A DNA stretch of 64,000 nucleotides. Origin: Paraburkholderia guartelaensis. Lineage in GTDB: Bacteria > Pseudomonadota > Gammaproteobacteria > Burkholderiales > Burkholderiaceae. The stretch is from positions 146,740 through 210,739 of the forward strand of contig NZ_SMOD01000015.1 in assembly GCF_004353905.1 (NCBI RefSeq), written 5' to 3'. Below, piece after piece: positions 42,771 through 51,203 of this stretch. The notes under the pieces were generated by a model, which was not told the origin of the DNA, searched no databases, and saw nothing but the letters and a program-made list of their open reading frames with translations. The stretch's first letter is position 1. Every line of letters starts with the position of its first letter. Both the position numbers and the translations under genes were made by a program.

Positions 42771-43889
42771 ATGAATCGCATGCGGTCAAGCCGTTTTGGT
42801 TTACTGTCGGCGGCTAGCGCCGCTGTACTGGCCTCCGTGGGCGCCGGCAGCGCAAATGCCGCGCCGTCCGACGCGCTCGTCGCCGCCGCGAAGCAGGAAG
42901 GCCAGCTAACCGTGATTGCGCTGCCGCACGACTGGTGCGGCTATGGCCCGATGATCGCAGCCTTCAAGGCGAAGTACGGGATCAAGGTCAACGAACTGAA
43001 TCCCGATGCGGGTTCGGGCGACGAGATCGAGGCGATCAAGGCGAACAAGGGCAACAAGGGTCCGCAAGCGCCGGACGTGATCGACGTGGGTCTGTCGTTC
43101 GGCCCGTCGGCGAAGGCGGAAGGTCTGTTGCAGCCGTACAAGGTCTCGACCTGGAAGTCGATCCCGAACGACTCGAAGGATGCCGATGGATACTGGTACG
43201 GCGACTACTACGGGGTCCTTTCCTTCGAAGTCAACGCCGACATGATCGACAAGGCTCCGGCTGACTGGAGCGATCTGCAAAAGCCGGAGTACAAGAACGC
43301 CGTGGCGCTGGCCGGCGACCCGCGCGCGTCGAACCAGGCGATCCAGGCTGTGTACGCGGCCGGCCTGTCGTCGGCCAAGGGTGACGCGAGCAAGGCCGAA
43401 GCGGCCGGCCTCACGTTCTTCGCCAACCTGAACAAGAGCAGCAACTTCGTGCCGGTGATCGGCAAGGCCGCATCGGTTGCACAGGGCACGACACCGATCC
43501 TCGTGCGCTGGGACTACAACGCGCTGGCCGATCGCGACACGCTCAAGGGCAATCCGAAGGTCGAGGTGGTCGTGCCGAAGACGGGCGTGGTGGCGGGCGT
43601 GTACGTGCAGGCGATCAGCGCCTACGCGCCGCATCCGAACGCCGCGAAGCTGTGGATGGAATATCTCTATTCGGACGAAGGCCAGCTCGGCTGGCTCGCG
43701 GGGTATTGCCACCCGATCCGCTACAACGAGCTCAACGCTCAGAAGAAGGTGCCCGCCGCGCTGCTGGCGAAGCTGCCGCCTGCCACGGCCTACAAGTCGG
43801 CCGTCTTCCCGACGCTGCAGCAGCAGGACGCGACCAAGGCAGCCGTGACGAAGCAGTGGGATAGCGTCGTCGGCGCGAACGTCAAGTAA
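42771..43889 (+). CDS. ABC transporter substrate-binding protein (family 1, iron/polyamine/phosphonate-type)
   Basis: The 372-residue precursor begins MNRMRSSRFG (ATG 42759 is an alternative) with a signal peptide ending ANA. The mature chain shows AAKQEGQLTVIALPHDWCGYGPMIAAFKAKYGIKVNELNPDAGSGDEIEAIKANKG and LWMEYLYSDEGQLGWLAGYCHP-type segments of the extracellular solute-binding family 1/8 group used for Fe3+, 2-aminoethylphosphonate or polyamines. Two Cys (DWCGYG, GYCHP) may form a disulfide. The ligand is unresolved. First gene of a four-gene importer operon. Confidence 0.9.
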   Translation: MNRMRSSRFGLLSAASAAVLASVGAGSANAAPSDALVAAAKQEGQLTVIALPHDWCGYGPMIAAFKAKYGIKVNELNPDAGSGDEIEAIKANKGNKGPQAPDVIDVGLSFGPSAKAEGLLQPYKVSTWKSIPNDSKDADGYWYGDYYGVLSFEVNADMIDKAPADWSDLQKPEYKNAVALAGDPRASNQAIQAVYAAGLSSAKGDASKAEAAGLTFFANLNKSSNFVPVIGKAASVAQGTTPILVRWDYNALADRDTLKGNPKVEVVVPKTGVVAGVYVQAISAYAPHPNAAKLWMEYLYSDEGQLGWLAGYCHPIRYNELNAQKKVPAALLAKLPPATAYKSAVFPTLQQQDATKAAVTKQWDSVVGANVK

Positions 43890-44004
43890 GCGCACCTGAG
43901 CACGGCGGCGCGCGAGACGGTCATCTCGCACTCGCGCGCCAGCCGTAACGTGCGCTCGCATCCGCGAGCATTCCATCGCTCACCCTTCGTTCCCGAAAAG
44001 CACT

Positions 44005-44937
44005 ATGAGCACTTTATTCGATGTGGAGCCCGACGGGCCCGATCTCGCCGTGCCGCCGGGAGACGCTCCGCGTTCGAAGCGAGCGTCGGGCGCGGCGCGC
44101 TACCTGTCGTGGCTAGGCGTCGCGCCGTTCTTCATTTTCACGCTGCTGTTCCTGATCGCGCCGACCGTGTACCTGATGGCCGGCGCGTTCCAGAATGCGC
44201 AAGGGCAGTTCACGCTCGACAACTTCCGGCAGCTCTTCGAACCCGAGGTGTTGAGCGCGTACTGGATCAGCATCAAGGTCAGTACGGCATCCGCGGCGGG
44301 TGGGGCGTTGATCGGCGTGCTGCTTGCGTGGGCCGCGGTGCTCGGCCGGCTACCCGGCTGGGTGCGCCCGACGCTGCTGACCTTCTCCGGCGTCGCATCC
44401 AATTTCGCGGGCGTGCCGCTCGCGTTCGCGTTCATCTGCACGCTCGGGCGCGTCGGTCTCGTCACGATGCTGCTGCACCGTTACGCGCACGTGAACCTCT
44501 ACGCGACGGGTTTCAGCATCCTGAGCTTCTGGGGACTGACGCTCACCTACCTGTACTTCGAAATTCCGTTAATGATCCTGATCATCACACCCGCGCTCGA
44601 TGGCCTCAAGCGCGAGTGGCGCGAAGCCTGCGACTGCCTGGGCGGCACCGCGTGGCACTACTGGCGCCTCATCGCGCTGCCGGTGCTGTGGCCACCTGTG
44701 CTCGGCGGCGCGTTGCTGCTGTTCGCCAACGCGTTCGGCGCAGTGGCCACCGCGTACGCATTGACCGGCAGCTCGCTCAACATCGTGACGATCCTTCTGT
44801 ATGCACAGGTGCGCGGCGACGTGCTGCACAACCAGAATCTCGGCTATGCGCTCGCGCTCGGCATGGTCGTGATCACCGGGCTCTCGAACGGCGGCTATCT
44901 CTGGTTACGCGCGCGAGCCGAAAGGGGGCGTCGATGA
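44005..44937 (+). CDS. ABC transporter permease (PotB/PhnU-like)
   Basis: The 310-residue membrane protein has a hydrophilic N-terminus of about 35 residues, then six spans (first: WLGVAPFFIFTLLFLIAPTVYLMAG) and the coupling loop WREACDCLGGTAWHYWRLIALPVLWPP. Its TGA overlaps the next permease's ATG (ATGA), showing tight coupling. Confidence 0.92.
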   Translation: MSTLFDVEPDGPDLAVPPGDAPRSKRASGAARYLSWLGVAPFFIFTLLFLIAPTVYLMAGAFQNAQGQFTLDNFRQLFEPEVLSAYWISIKVSTASAAGGALIGVLLAWAAVLGRLPGWVRPTLLTFSGVASNFAGVPLAFAFICTLGRVGLVTMLLHRYAHVNLYATGFSILSFWGLTLTYLYFEIPLMILIITPALDGLKREWREACDCLGGTAWHYWRLIALPVLWPPVLGGALLLFANAFGAVATAYALTGSSLNIVTILLYAQVRGDVLHNQNLGYALALGMVVITGLSNGGYLWLRARAERGRR

Positions 44938-45725
44938 AAGCGCAATCACGGCTGGGCGCATGGATCGCGATCGTCGTCGGCGCGCTCTATTTTCTGATCC
45001 CGCTCTTCGCGACCTTCGAGTTCAGCCTGCGGATGCGGCGCGGCACATACAGCTTCGACGCGTACAAGGTCGTGCTGAGCGACCCGAGCTTCCAGGCTTC
45101 GTTCGGTTATTCGGTGCTGATGGCGTTCGTGACGATCGTCATCGGCGTGCTGCTCGTCGTGCCGACTGCCTACTGGGTGCAATTGCGGCTGCCGAAGCTA
45201 CGGCCCGTCGTCGAATTCGTCACGCTGCTGCCGGTCGTGATTCCGGCGATCGTGATCGTGTTCGGCTATCTGCGCCTCTACAACAGCAGTTCGTGGCTGC
45301 CGATGACCGGCAACGAGCGCGCGACCGATCTACTGCTTGCGTTCGGCTACGTGACGCTGGCGCTGCCGTACATGTATCGCTCGGTCGATGCCGGCCTGCG
45401 CGCGGTCGACGTACGCACGCTCACCGAAGCGGCCGAAGTGCTCGGCGCCGGCTGGCCGACGATCCTCTTCAAGGTGATCTTCCCGAATATCCGCTCGGGC
45501 ATCCTGTCGGGCGCATTCCTGACCTTCGCCGTCGTGATCGGCGAGTTCACGATGGCGAGCCTGCTTGACCGCCCGGCGTTCGGTCCTTATCTGCAGCTGA
45601 TCGGCGCGAACCGCGCCTACGAACCGTCCGCGCTCGCGATCATCGCGTTCGTCGTCACATGGGCGTCGATGGGCCTGATCCAGGTCTTCGGCTCCGTGCG
45701 CGCGGCGGCGGCTCCCAAATCCTGA
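44934..45725 (+). CDS. ABC transporter permease (PotC/PhnV-like)
   Basis: The 263-residue permease starts in the ATGA overlap after GGGGGCG. It has six spans (first: LGAWIAIVVGALYFLIPLFATFEF) and the coupling loop LTEAAEVLGAGWPTILFKVIFPNIRSG. Only 19 bases separate it from the ATPase gene. Confidence 0.92.
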   Translation: MKAQSRLGAWIAIVVGALYFLIPLFATFEFSLRMRRGTYSFDAYKVVLSDPSFQASFGYSVLMAFVTIVIGVLLVVPTAYWVQLRLPKLRPVVEFVTLLPVVIPAIVIVFGYLRLYNSSSWLPMTGNERATDLLLAFGYVTLALPYMYRSVDAGLRAVDVRTLTEAAEVLGAGWPTILFKVIFPNIRSGILSGAFLTFAVVIGEFTMASLLDRPAFGPYLQLIGANRAYEPSALAIIAFVVTWASMGLIQVFGSVRAAAAPKS

Positions 45726-45744
45726 AGTCCCGAGGCGTCATTCA

Positions 45745-46812
45745 ATGGCATTCCTTGAAATAGAGAATCTGCACAAGTCGTTCGGCACGCACACGGCGCT
45801 GCATCATTTCGACATCCAGATCGAGCGCGGCGAGTTCATCACGTTTCTCGGACCGTCGGGCTGCGGCAAGACGACGGTGCTGCGCATGATCGCCGGCTTC
45901 GAGGAACCGACGCGCGGCGCGATCCGCATCGCGGGCAAGGACATCACGCGGCTGCGTACGCGTCAGCGCAAGGTCGGCATGGTGTTCCAGTCCTACGCGC
46001 TGTTCCCGAACATGACCGTTGCGGAAAATATCGGCTTCAGCCTGAAGGTCGCGGGCCGCGCACAAGGCGAGATCAAAAAGCGCGTGGAGGAGATGCTCGA
46101 TCTCATCAAGCTGCCGGTCTTCGGCGAGCGCTACCCGTGGCAGCTCTCGGGCGGCCAGCAGCAGCGCGTCGCGCTCGCTCGCGCGCTTGCCGGCAAGCCG
46201 GAGGTATTGCTGCTCGACGAGCCGTTGTCCGCGCTCGACGCGAAAATCCGCATCTCGCTGCGCCAGGATATCCGCATGCTGCAGCGCGAGCTCGGCATCA
46301 CGTCGATCTTCGTCACGCACGACCAGGAGGAGGCGCTGTCGATCTCCGATCGCATCGTCGTGATGAACGAGGGGCGGGTGGAGCAGGTGGGTACGCCTTC
46401 GGAGATCTACAACTTCCCGCGCACGCGCTTCGTCGCTTCGTTCGTCGGCACGCTGAACCTGTTGCCCGGAACGATTGTCGATGCGGCGGCGGGGCGCATC
46501 GCGGTTGACGGCCAGGTACTCACCACCTCGCAGCGACTGCCCGCCGACGATGCAGGCAAAGCGCGCCTGCTCGCCGTGCGGCCGGAAGCGATCCGTCTCG
46601 AAGCGCCGGCGGCGGGCCGCAACTCGCTGGCCGCGACCGTCGAGGACATCGACTTTCTCGGCGCCGTGGTCCGGATCCGTGCGCGCATGAAGGAGGCTGT
46701 CGTCTCGCTGGACATCTTCAACGACCCCAACCGCGCATTGCCGGAGCGCGGCGAGCCCATTGCGCTCGGCTTCTCGCACGAGAACCTGCTGGTGCTGGAA
46801 GAGGGCGCGTAA
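45745..46812 (+). CDS. ABC transporter ATP-binding protein (PotA/FbpC/PhnT-like)
   Basis: The 355-residue ATPase has Walker A GPSGCGKTT, Q-loop VFQSYALFPN, signature LSGGQQQRVALARAL, Walker B LLLDEPLSALD and THDQEEAL, then a TOBE tail (LLAVRPEAIRLEAP ... VEDIDFLGAVVRIRA). It energises the importer formed by the three genes before it. Confidence 0.95.
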   Translation: MAFLEIENLHKSFGTHTALHHFDIQIERGEFITFLGPSGCGKTTVLRMIAGFEEPTRGAIRIAGKDITRLRTRQRKVGMVFQSYALFPNMTVAENIGFSLKVAGRAQGEIKKRVEEMLDLIKLPVFGERYPWQLSGGQQQRVALARALAGKPEVLLLDEPLSALDAKIRISLRQDIRMLQRELGITSIFVTHDQEEALSISDRIVVMNEGRVEQVGTPSEIYNFPRTRFVASFVGTLNLLPGTIVDAAAGRIAVDGQVLTTSQRLPADDAGKARLLAVRPEAIRLEAPAAGRNSLAATVEDIDFLGAVVRIRARMKEAVVSLDIFNDPNRALPERGEPIALGFSHENLLVLEEGA

Positions 46813-46854
46813 GCGTCCCGACCCAGCCAGCACGGCTCACGAACGATCGCAAAC

Positions 46855-46882
46855 GGCCGGCTGCCGCGCGACGCGGCCGGCC
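46855..46882 (+). terminator. Possible terminator after the ABC importer
   Basis: GGCCGGC (46855-46861) pairs with GCCGGCC (46876-46882) over a 14-base GC-rich loop, 43 bases past the ATPase stop. There is no T-tract, so it is weak evidence. The remaining bases to 47065 hold nothing else that I can support. Confidence 0.4.
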
Positions 46883-47065
46883 TGTCGGCGATTGCCCAAC
46901 ATCGCACGGCCAGGTGATGGTCCCGCCCAAACTCTCATCATCGCGATGCGCGTGGGGAAGGGCGCCGCGCGGAGCGCTCCCGTATGGCATGACATCTGCA
47001 TAGCGTGCTGCAAGCGGCTTGCCGGCTGGCCGTTCCTGCAACCGTCCTGCTCGAGGAGACCCATC

Positions 47066-47266
47066 ATGACCACGCTTACCATCCGCGACCTTCAAAAGTC
47101 GGCAGAACTCGATCACCGGGAAATGGCGAGGTTCCAGGGCGGCCGGAACAAAATCATCGGCCAGCACCCCGGCTCGCTTCTCACGTCCGCCGACGGCGAC
47201 CCCGTTGGCGTGTATGTCGACGGCGTGCTGGAAAACTCCGTGGGCGACGGCTACTACCACGGTTGA
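47066..47266 (+). CDS. Small protein with a double-glycine-type leader
   Basis: This 66-residue protein begins MTTLTIRDLQKSAELDHREMARFQGG, after a GAGGAG site. The pattern (IxDL ... ELDxxEMxxxxGG) is that of leader peptides processed after Gly-Gly by C39-peptidase exporters; cleavage after residue 26 would free a 40-residue Gly-rich product. Small proteins with this start are common and uncharacterised in Burkholderiaceae, and no transporter or modifying enzyme is adjacent. It may belong with the short membrane protein that follows 43 bases later. Confidence 0.7.
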   Translation: MTTLTIRDLQKSAELDHREMARFQGGRNKIIGQHPGSLLTSADGDPVGVYVDGVLENSVGDGYYHG

Positions 47267-47309
47267 GTGTCCAGCGGCACATGAAGCGCAGAGGCGCTGG
47301 GAGGCTGAC

Positions 47310-47522
47310 GTGGACCCAACCTGGCTCGGGATGGCTGCCGGCACGATCGCGCTTGTGATTGCGGTGGCTGGCGTGACGGCGCACTACCTCAATGAGCGTC
47401 GCCGCGCCGATTTTCTGCGCAATTTCGATCACCACGCATGGTGGCAACGGACCCATGGTGCTGCCTGCACGTCATGCCATGCAGGCAGCAGGGCAATGCG
47501 AACAAGAACGTGGCGGACATAA
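47310..47522 (+). CDS. Short single-span membrane protein with a CxxCH motif
   Basis: The 70-residue frame starts at GTG after a strong GGGAGG site. It has one membrane span (LGMAAGTIALVIAVAGVTAHYL) and a His-rich, basic tail ending in HGAACTSCHAGSR. CTSCH fits the haem-c motif CxxCH, but the RRR just after the span suggests the tail is cytoplasmic, which argues against haem attachment; metal binding is possible. The DNA for this motif also forms a 9-bp inverted repeat (47461-47488). The function is unknown. Confidence 0.5.
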   Translation: MDPTWLGMAAGTIALVIAVAGVTAHYLNERRRADFLRNFDHHAWWQRTHGAACTSCHAGSRAMRTRTWRT

Positions 47523-47537
47523 CGAACGGGGAATCGA

Positions 47538-47559
47538 GCCTCCGTCAAGTAACGGAGGC
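47538..47559 (+). terminator. Hairpin after the short membrane protein
   Basis: GCCTCCGT (47538-47545) pairs with ACGGAGGC (47552-47559) over a 6-base loop, 15 bases past the stop codon. There is no T-tract. Confidence 0.5.
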
Positions 47560-47657
47560 CAGCGGGGGGCGCGGAAAAGTTCGCGAGAGCGTATTGAACC
47601 TGCGCATTGGTTCAGGCTTATCGCACCCTATGTGGCAATCTTTAGAGGAAGCTCATT

Positions 47658-47963
47658 ATGAAATCCCTTGGTCAAACCTTCGTTATCCTCACCATCGTCG
47701 CCGCTCCGGCTATTTCATTCGCACAATCGAACTCCGCCGTGACGCCCGAGCAGGTTCGCGCCGAGCTTATCCAGCTCGAACAGGCGGGCTACCGCCCAGG
47801 CGACGGCGACAACACCAACTATCCAGCCGATATCCAGGCGGCCGAAGCACGCGTGGCCGCGCAGAACGGCGCGAGCGGTTACGGCGGGATGGCAGGCAGT
47901 ACTTCGGTGTCTGGTGCACCCTCTGCCGGTGACAGCATGAAGCCGATCTACTTCGGTCAGTAA
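47658..47963 (+). CDS. DUF4148 domain-containing secreted protein
   Basis: The 101-residue precursor has a signal peptide ending SFA and the DUF4148 pattern VTPEQVRAELIQLEQAGYRPGDGDNTNYPADIQAAEARV. These small periplasmic proteins are abundant and largely confined to Burkholderiaceae, and have no known role. It stands alone with a terminator after it. Confidence 0.92.
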   Translation: MKSLGQTFVILTIVAAPAISFAQSNSAVTPEQVRAELIQLEQAGYRPGDGDNTNYPADIQAAEARVAAQNGASGYGGMAGSTSVSGAPSAGDSMKPIYFGQ

Positions 47964-47977
47964 GCCAAGGCGTTGAC

Positions 47978-48016
47978 GAGCCCCTACCTTCCAATCGAGG
48001 AATCGAGGGGCTCTTT
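47978..48016 (+). terminator. Terminator after the DUF4148 gene
   Basis: GAGCCCCT (47978-47985) pairs with AGGGGCTC (48006-48013), followed by TTTC. Confidence 0.8.
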
Positions 48017-48156
48017 CGGGCATCGGCCGCGAAATGAGGGCCGGACTTGCGAGCCCATTGCGTGAAACCTTAAAAATTGCCAGGATTTTATGTCGACCGG
48101 GCATGCGGTATGCTCTGCACCTTTGAGAACGTTGAGCCATCGCTCATTTGACTGAC

Positions 48157-48633
48157 ATGTGGTCCATGACGCCATCACTGCGCTATTTGAGCGTTTTCGC
48201 AATCTGTGCGTTGTTCACAGCGTGCGGACAAATGGCGTCCCGGCAAGCCGCGTGCAGCGGTGAAGCCTGTCATCTGCGCCACGAGGTGGTGCAATCCGGC
48301 GAGGCATCCTGGTATGCGGAGAAGTTCCAGGGGCATGAGACCGCGAACGGGGAACGCTTCAACACCGGCGCATTCACGGCTGCCCATCGAACCTTGCCGC
48401 TCGGCAGCTATGTGCGCGTCAGATCGGTGGCAACCGGAAAGTCGGTCGTGGTGCGCATCAACGATCGCGGACCCTACGTCAGAGGCCGAATCATCGATCT
48501 CTCTTATGCCGCGGCGAAAGCGCTGGGGCTGACCGACGCACGGTCGATGCAAGTGCAGATCGAACGTGTGGGGAACACGTCGAACATAAAGTCGGCATCG
48601 GACGGCGACGGAATCCTGACGACAGGACAATGA
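48157..48633 (+). CDS. Septal ring lytic transglycosylase RlpA-like lipoprotein
   Basis: This protein of about 158 residues has a lipobox LFTAC near residue 23 and one double-psi-beta-barrel domain: GEASWYAEKFQGHETANGERFNTGAFTAAHRTLPLGSYVRV and VRINDRGPYVRGRIIDLSYAAAKALG, which carry the family's conserved residues. It lacks the C-terminal SPOR domain of full RlpA, so it may act on peptidoglycan without septal targeting. Starts at TTG 48148 and ATG 48166 are also possible; none has a clear ribosome site. Confidence 0.88.
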   Translation: MWSMTPSLRYLSVFAICALFTACGQMASRQAACSGEACHLRHEVVQSGEASWYAEKFQGHETANGERFNTGAFTAAHRTLPLGSYVRVRSVATGKSVVVRINDRGPYVRGRIIDLSYAAAKALGLTDARSMQVQIERVGNTSNIKSASDGDGILTTGQ

Positions 48634-48711
48634 CTTGAGGGGGCCGCGTCACGGCATGCTCCAGTCGTCGCATCCTCGACTTGCCCCCTCTACCTGGAAA
48701 ATCCCGCTGCC

Positions 48712-50016
48712 TCACCCGGTGGTTTGAGCGGCGCTTGCGCTGCGCTGCCTGAAATGGCCCGGCTTCAGCGCCACCACGGCCACGAGACTGAGCGCGACAC
48801 CGATCATCACATAGAGCACCGGCGCCAGCGGCGAGCCCGTGAGCACGATGAGCCAGGTCACAAAAGTCTGCGCAAAGCCGCCAAAGATCAGAACGACGAC
48901 GTTATTGACCACCGCGAGCGACGTCGCGCGCGTGCGCTTGGGGAACATCTCGGCGAGCGTCGTGCAATACACGCCGAGGAAGGTCGCGCTCAACACGCCG
49001 ATCACGATCTGCGCAACGAGCAGCCGCGAGACGGAAGGCGCCGCCACGATCCACGCATAGAGCGGGTAGATCGCCACGAGGTAGGCGCCCAGCGAACCGA
49101 CCAGCAGCGTCTTGCGGTCGTAGCGGTCGGAGAGCGCGCCCGCGATCGGCGTGACGATCAGCATGACGATGGCCGCGATCATTTGCACCATGAAGCTTTC
49201 CGAAACGGGCAGCTTGAGCACCTGCTTCGCGTAGGTGACGGTATAGCCGAACGTGACGTAGAACGTGACGGTGCTCGCCACGACCATGCCCATACCGATC
49301 AGATAGTCGGACAGTCCGCGCTTGACGGCGGCCGCTTCCGTCGCGCGGGTGACCGGCGTTGCGTGGATGCGCGCATAGGTTTCGCTTGCGTGGCGGCGCA
49401 GGTAGATGGTCAGCGGCGCGATGAGCAGGCCCACCGCGAACGGGATGCGCCACGCGCCCGCGAGTTGCTGCTCGGGCGTGAACACCTGCGTGACCACCAT
49501 GCCGAGCGCGGCGCCCAGCATCGTCGACATGAGCTGCCCGCTCATCTGCCACGAGCCGTAGAAGCCGGTGCGATTTGGCGGCGCCAGTTCGATCAGGAAC
49601 GCTGTCGACGTGCCGAACTCACCGCCTATCGAAAAACCTTGCAGCAGCCGGGCCACGAGCATCAGGACCGGCGCGGCGAGGCCGGCCGTTGCATACGTCG
49701 GCGCGAAGGTCATGATCGCGGCGGCCAGCGCCATGATGCCCATGCCGAGCGTCATGGCTGCCTTGCGGCCATACGTGTCGCCGTAAAGACCGAGCAGCAC
49801 GCCGCCCACCGGTCGCATGAAAAAACCCGCGCCGAAGAGGGCCGTGGTCAGCAGGATGGCGTTCAGATCCGCGCCCGCTGCGCCGTGCGAGGCCGGAAAG
49901 AACAGCTTGCTGATGATCGGCGTCATCGCGGCGAAGATGGTGAAGTCGAACCACTCCATCGCGTTGGCCAGCACGGCGGCCACGATGACAGGCTTGATGC
50001 CAGGTTGAGTGCCCAT
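48712..50016 (-). CDS. MFS transporter, metabolite:H+ symporter (ProP/ShiA-like)
   Basis: The 434-residue protein has 12 spans with the MHS-family motifs NAMEWFDFTIFA, GLYGDTYGRKAAM, RLLQGFSIGGEFGTSTAFLIE and SDRYDRKTLLV. It should import a small organic ion by proton symport. It is the last gene of the LysR-headed minus-strand operon, 46 bases after the AhpD-like gene, and probably brings in the substrate of the flavin monooxygenase. Confidence 0.93.
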   Translation of the reverse strand: MGTQPGIKPVIVAAVLANAMEWFDFTIFAAMTPIISKLFFPASHGAAGADLNAILLTTALFGAGFFMRPVGGVLLGLYGDTYGRKAAMTLGMGIMALAAAIMTFAPTYATAGLAAPVLMLVARLLQGFSIGGEFGTSTAFLIELAPPNRTGFYGSWQMSGQLMSTMLGAALGMVVTQVFTPEQQLAGAWRIPFAVGLLIAPLTIYLRRHASETYARIHATPVTRATEAAAVKRGLSDYLIGMGMVVASTVTFYVTFGYTVTYAKQVLKLPVSESFMVQMIAAIVMLIVTPIAGALSDRYDRKTLLVGSLGAYLVAIYPLYAWIVAAPSVSRLLVAQIVIGVLSATFLGVYCTTLAEMFPKRTRATSLAVVNNVVVLIFGGFAQTFVTWLIVLTGSPLAPVLYVMIGVALSLVAVVALKPGHFRQRSASAAQTTG

Positions 50017-50062
50017 CGGCTATCCCCGGGTTTTGGTTGAAGGGAGGTCCAGCGTTGGTCGG

Positions 50063-50662
50063 TCAGGAGGCGGCTGTCGGCTCGGGAAACACGGGTTCGC
50101 CGAGATTGAGCATCAGCCGGTTCGCCCACGCGAAAATGGCGATCGAATGGATCAGGTCGAGAATTTCGGCATCCGAAAGACCCGCCTCGCGCAATTCGAG
50201 CAACTGGGCCGCCTCGATCTCGTCGGGGCGCTCGGTCAGCGCGGCCGAGAAACGCGCGATCGCCTCTTCGCGCCTGGTCGTGCCCGCGCTGTGCGGATCG
50301 GCGAATACCTGCCGGATCACGTCGTTGCGCTTGGCGAGCTGCTCGAAACGCTGTGCGTGCACCGACGCGCAATACACACAGCCGTTGAGCCGCGACACAA
50401 CGGTCGTCGACAGTTCCCGTTCCGCGCGAGGCAAGCCGCCGGGCGCGTACATGATCGCGTTGAACGCGGCGGAGCGCTGCCGGAGGATTTCCGGTTGATG
50501 GACGAGAAACCGGTAGTAGTCCGAGACTTTTGCCTTGGGGTGACTCTCCTCGAGAACGGCGATCTGGCCCGTGGTGGCCCGGTCGAGATCGACGACGTCG
50601 AGCCACGCGTCCCATTCCAGCGATTCGTTCGTGAAGCCGTGCGAACGGATGATGTCGCTCAT
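50063..50662 (-). CDS. AhpD-like alkylhydroperoxidase/CMD domain protein
   Basis: The 199-residue protein has the AhpD/carboxymuconolactone-decarboxylase fold with the redox-active NGCVYCASVHAQR motif (Cys95, Cys98, His102). It matches the peroxidase-related type that, from memory, is catalogued as the Avi_7169 family. Its ATG overlaps the stop of the preceding CMD protein by 4 bases. It may remove peroxide produced by flavin enzymes of the same operon. Confidence 0.9.
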   Translation of the reverse strand: MSDIIRSHGFTNESLEWDAWLDVVDLDRATTGQIAVLEESHPKAKVSDYYRFLVHQPEILRQRSAAFNAIMYAPGGLPRAERELSTTVVSRLNGCVYCASVHAQRFEQLAKRNDVIRQVFADPHSAGTTRREEAIARFSAALTERPDEIEAAQLLELREAGLSDAEILDLIHSIAIFAWANRLMLNLGEPVFPEPTAAS

Positions 50663-51171
50663 GATGCGCGCTCCAGCTGTTTGAGGGCTTGCAGACCCGC
50701 GACGAGGCGCGTCTGGTACGACAGAAAGGCGATCAGCTGGGCGAGCGCCACGACGGCCGGCGTCGTCAGGCCGGCGGCGGGCAACGTCTGCAGCGCGGCC
50801 TTGTCGCCAGCGACCGGATTTTCGATCAGCGTGCGCGTGAACGCGAGGATCGCGCGCAGGCGCGGCGCAGCGAGATCCTCGATCGCGCCCGTTTCCACGG
50901 CGGCGAGCGTCGCTGCATCGACTTCATGCGCGGCCAGTTCGGCGCGGTAGTGGGCCGCGAGCGCCGGTGAGGGCGCGAGGCGGCTCGCGTAGAGCGCGAC
51001 GAGCAGCCGCTCGATCAACGTGAGGCCTTCCAGCGTGGGGTCGAACAGCGCGTCGTAGCTGCCTTGCGTCGCTTCCACCACTTTGGCGCGCTGGTGCCGC
51101 AATGCACGGGTGGCCGAGTCGGGCGCCAGGTCGGCAACGCGATCGACGATGTCGTCAGTGTCGTATGTCAT
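50659..51171 (-). CDS. CMD domain protein (partner of the AhpD-like protein)
   Basis: The 170-residue all-helical protein resembles the CMD-family partner protein (from memory the Avi_7170 family) that is nearly always encoded before the AhpD-like protein. It lacks the CxxC pair, so it is unlikely to be a peroxidase by itself and may form a mixed complex. The ATG at 51171 follows GGAG; a TTG two codons upstream is less likely. Confidence 0.85.
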   Translation of the reverse strand: MTYDTDDIVDRVADLAPDSATRALRHQRAKVVEATQGSYDALFDPTLEGLTLIERLLVALYASRLAPSPALAAHYRAELAAHEVDAATLAAVETGAIEDLAAPRLRAILAFTRTLIENPVAGDKAALQTLPAAGLTTPAVVALAQLIAFLSYQTRLVAGLQALKQLERAS

Positions 51172-51203
51172 GGTCAACTCCGGAAAACTGCAGATTCACG
51201 CGC

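Noticed and set aside
47310..47522. Reading the CTSCH motif as a c-type cytochrome
   Set aside because: The basic residues right after the membrane span place the tail in the cytoplasm, the protein is very short and there is no distal haem ligand segment or maturation gene nearby.
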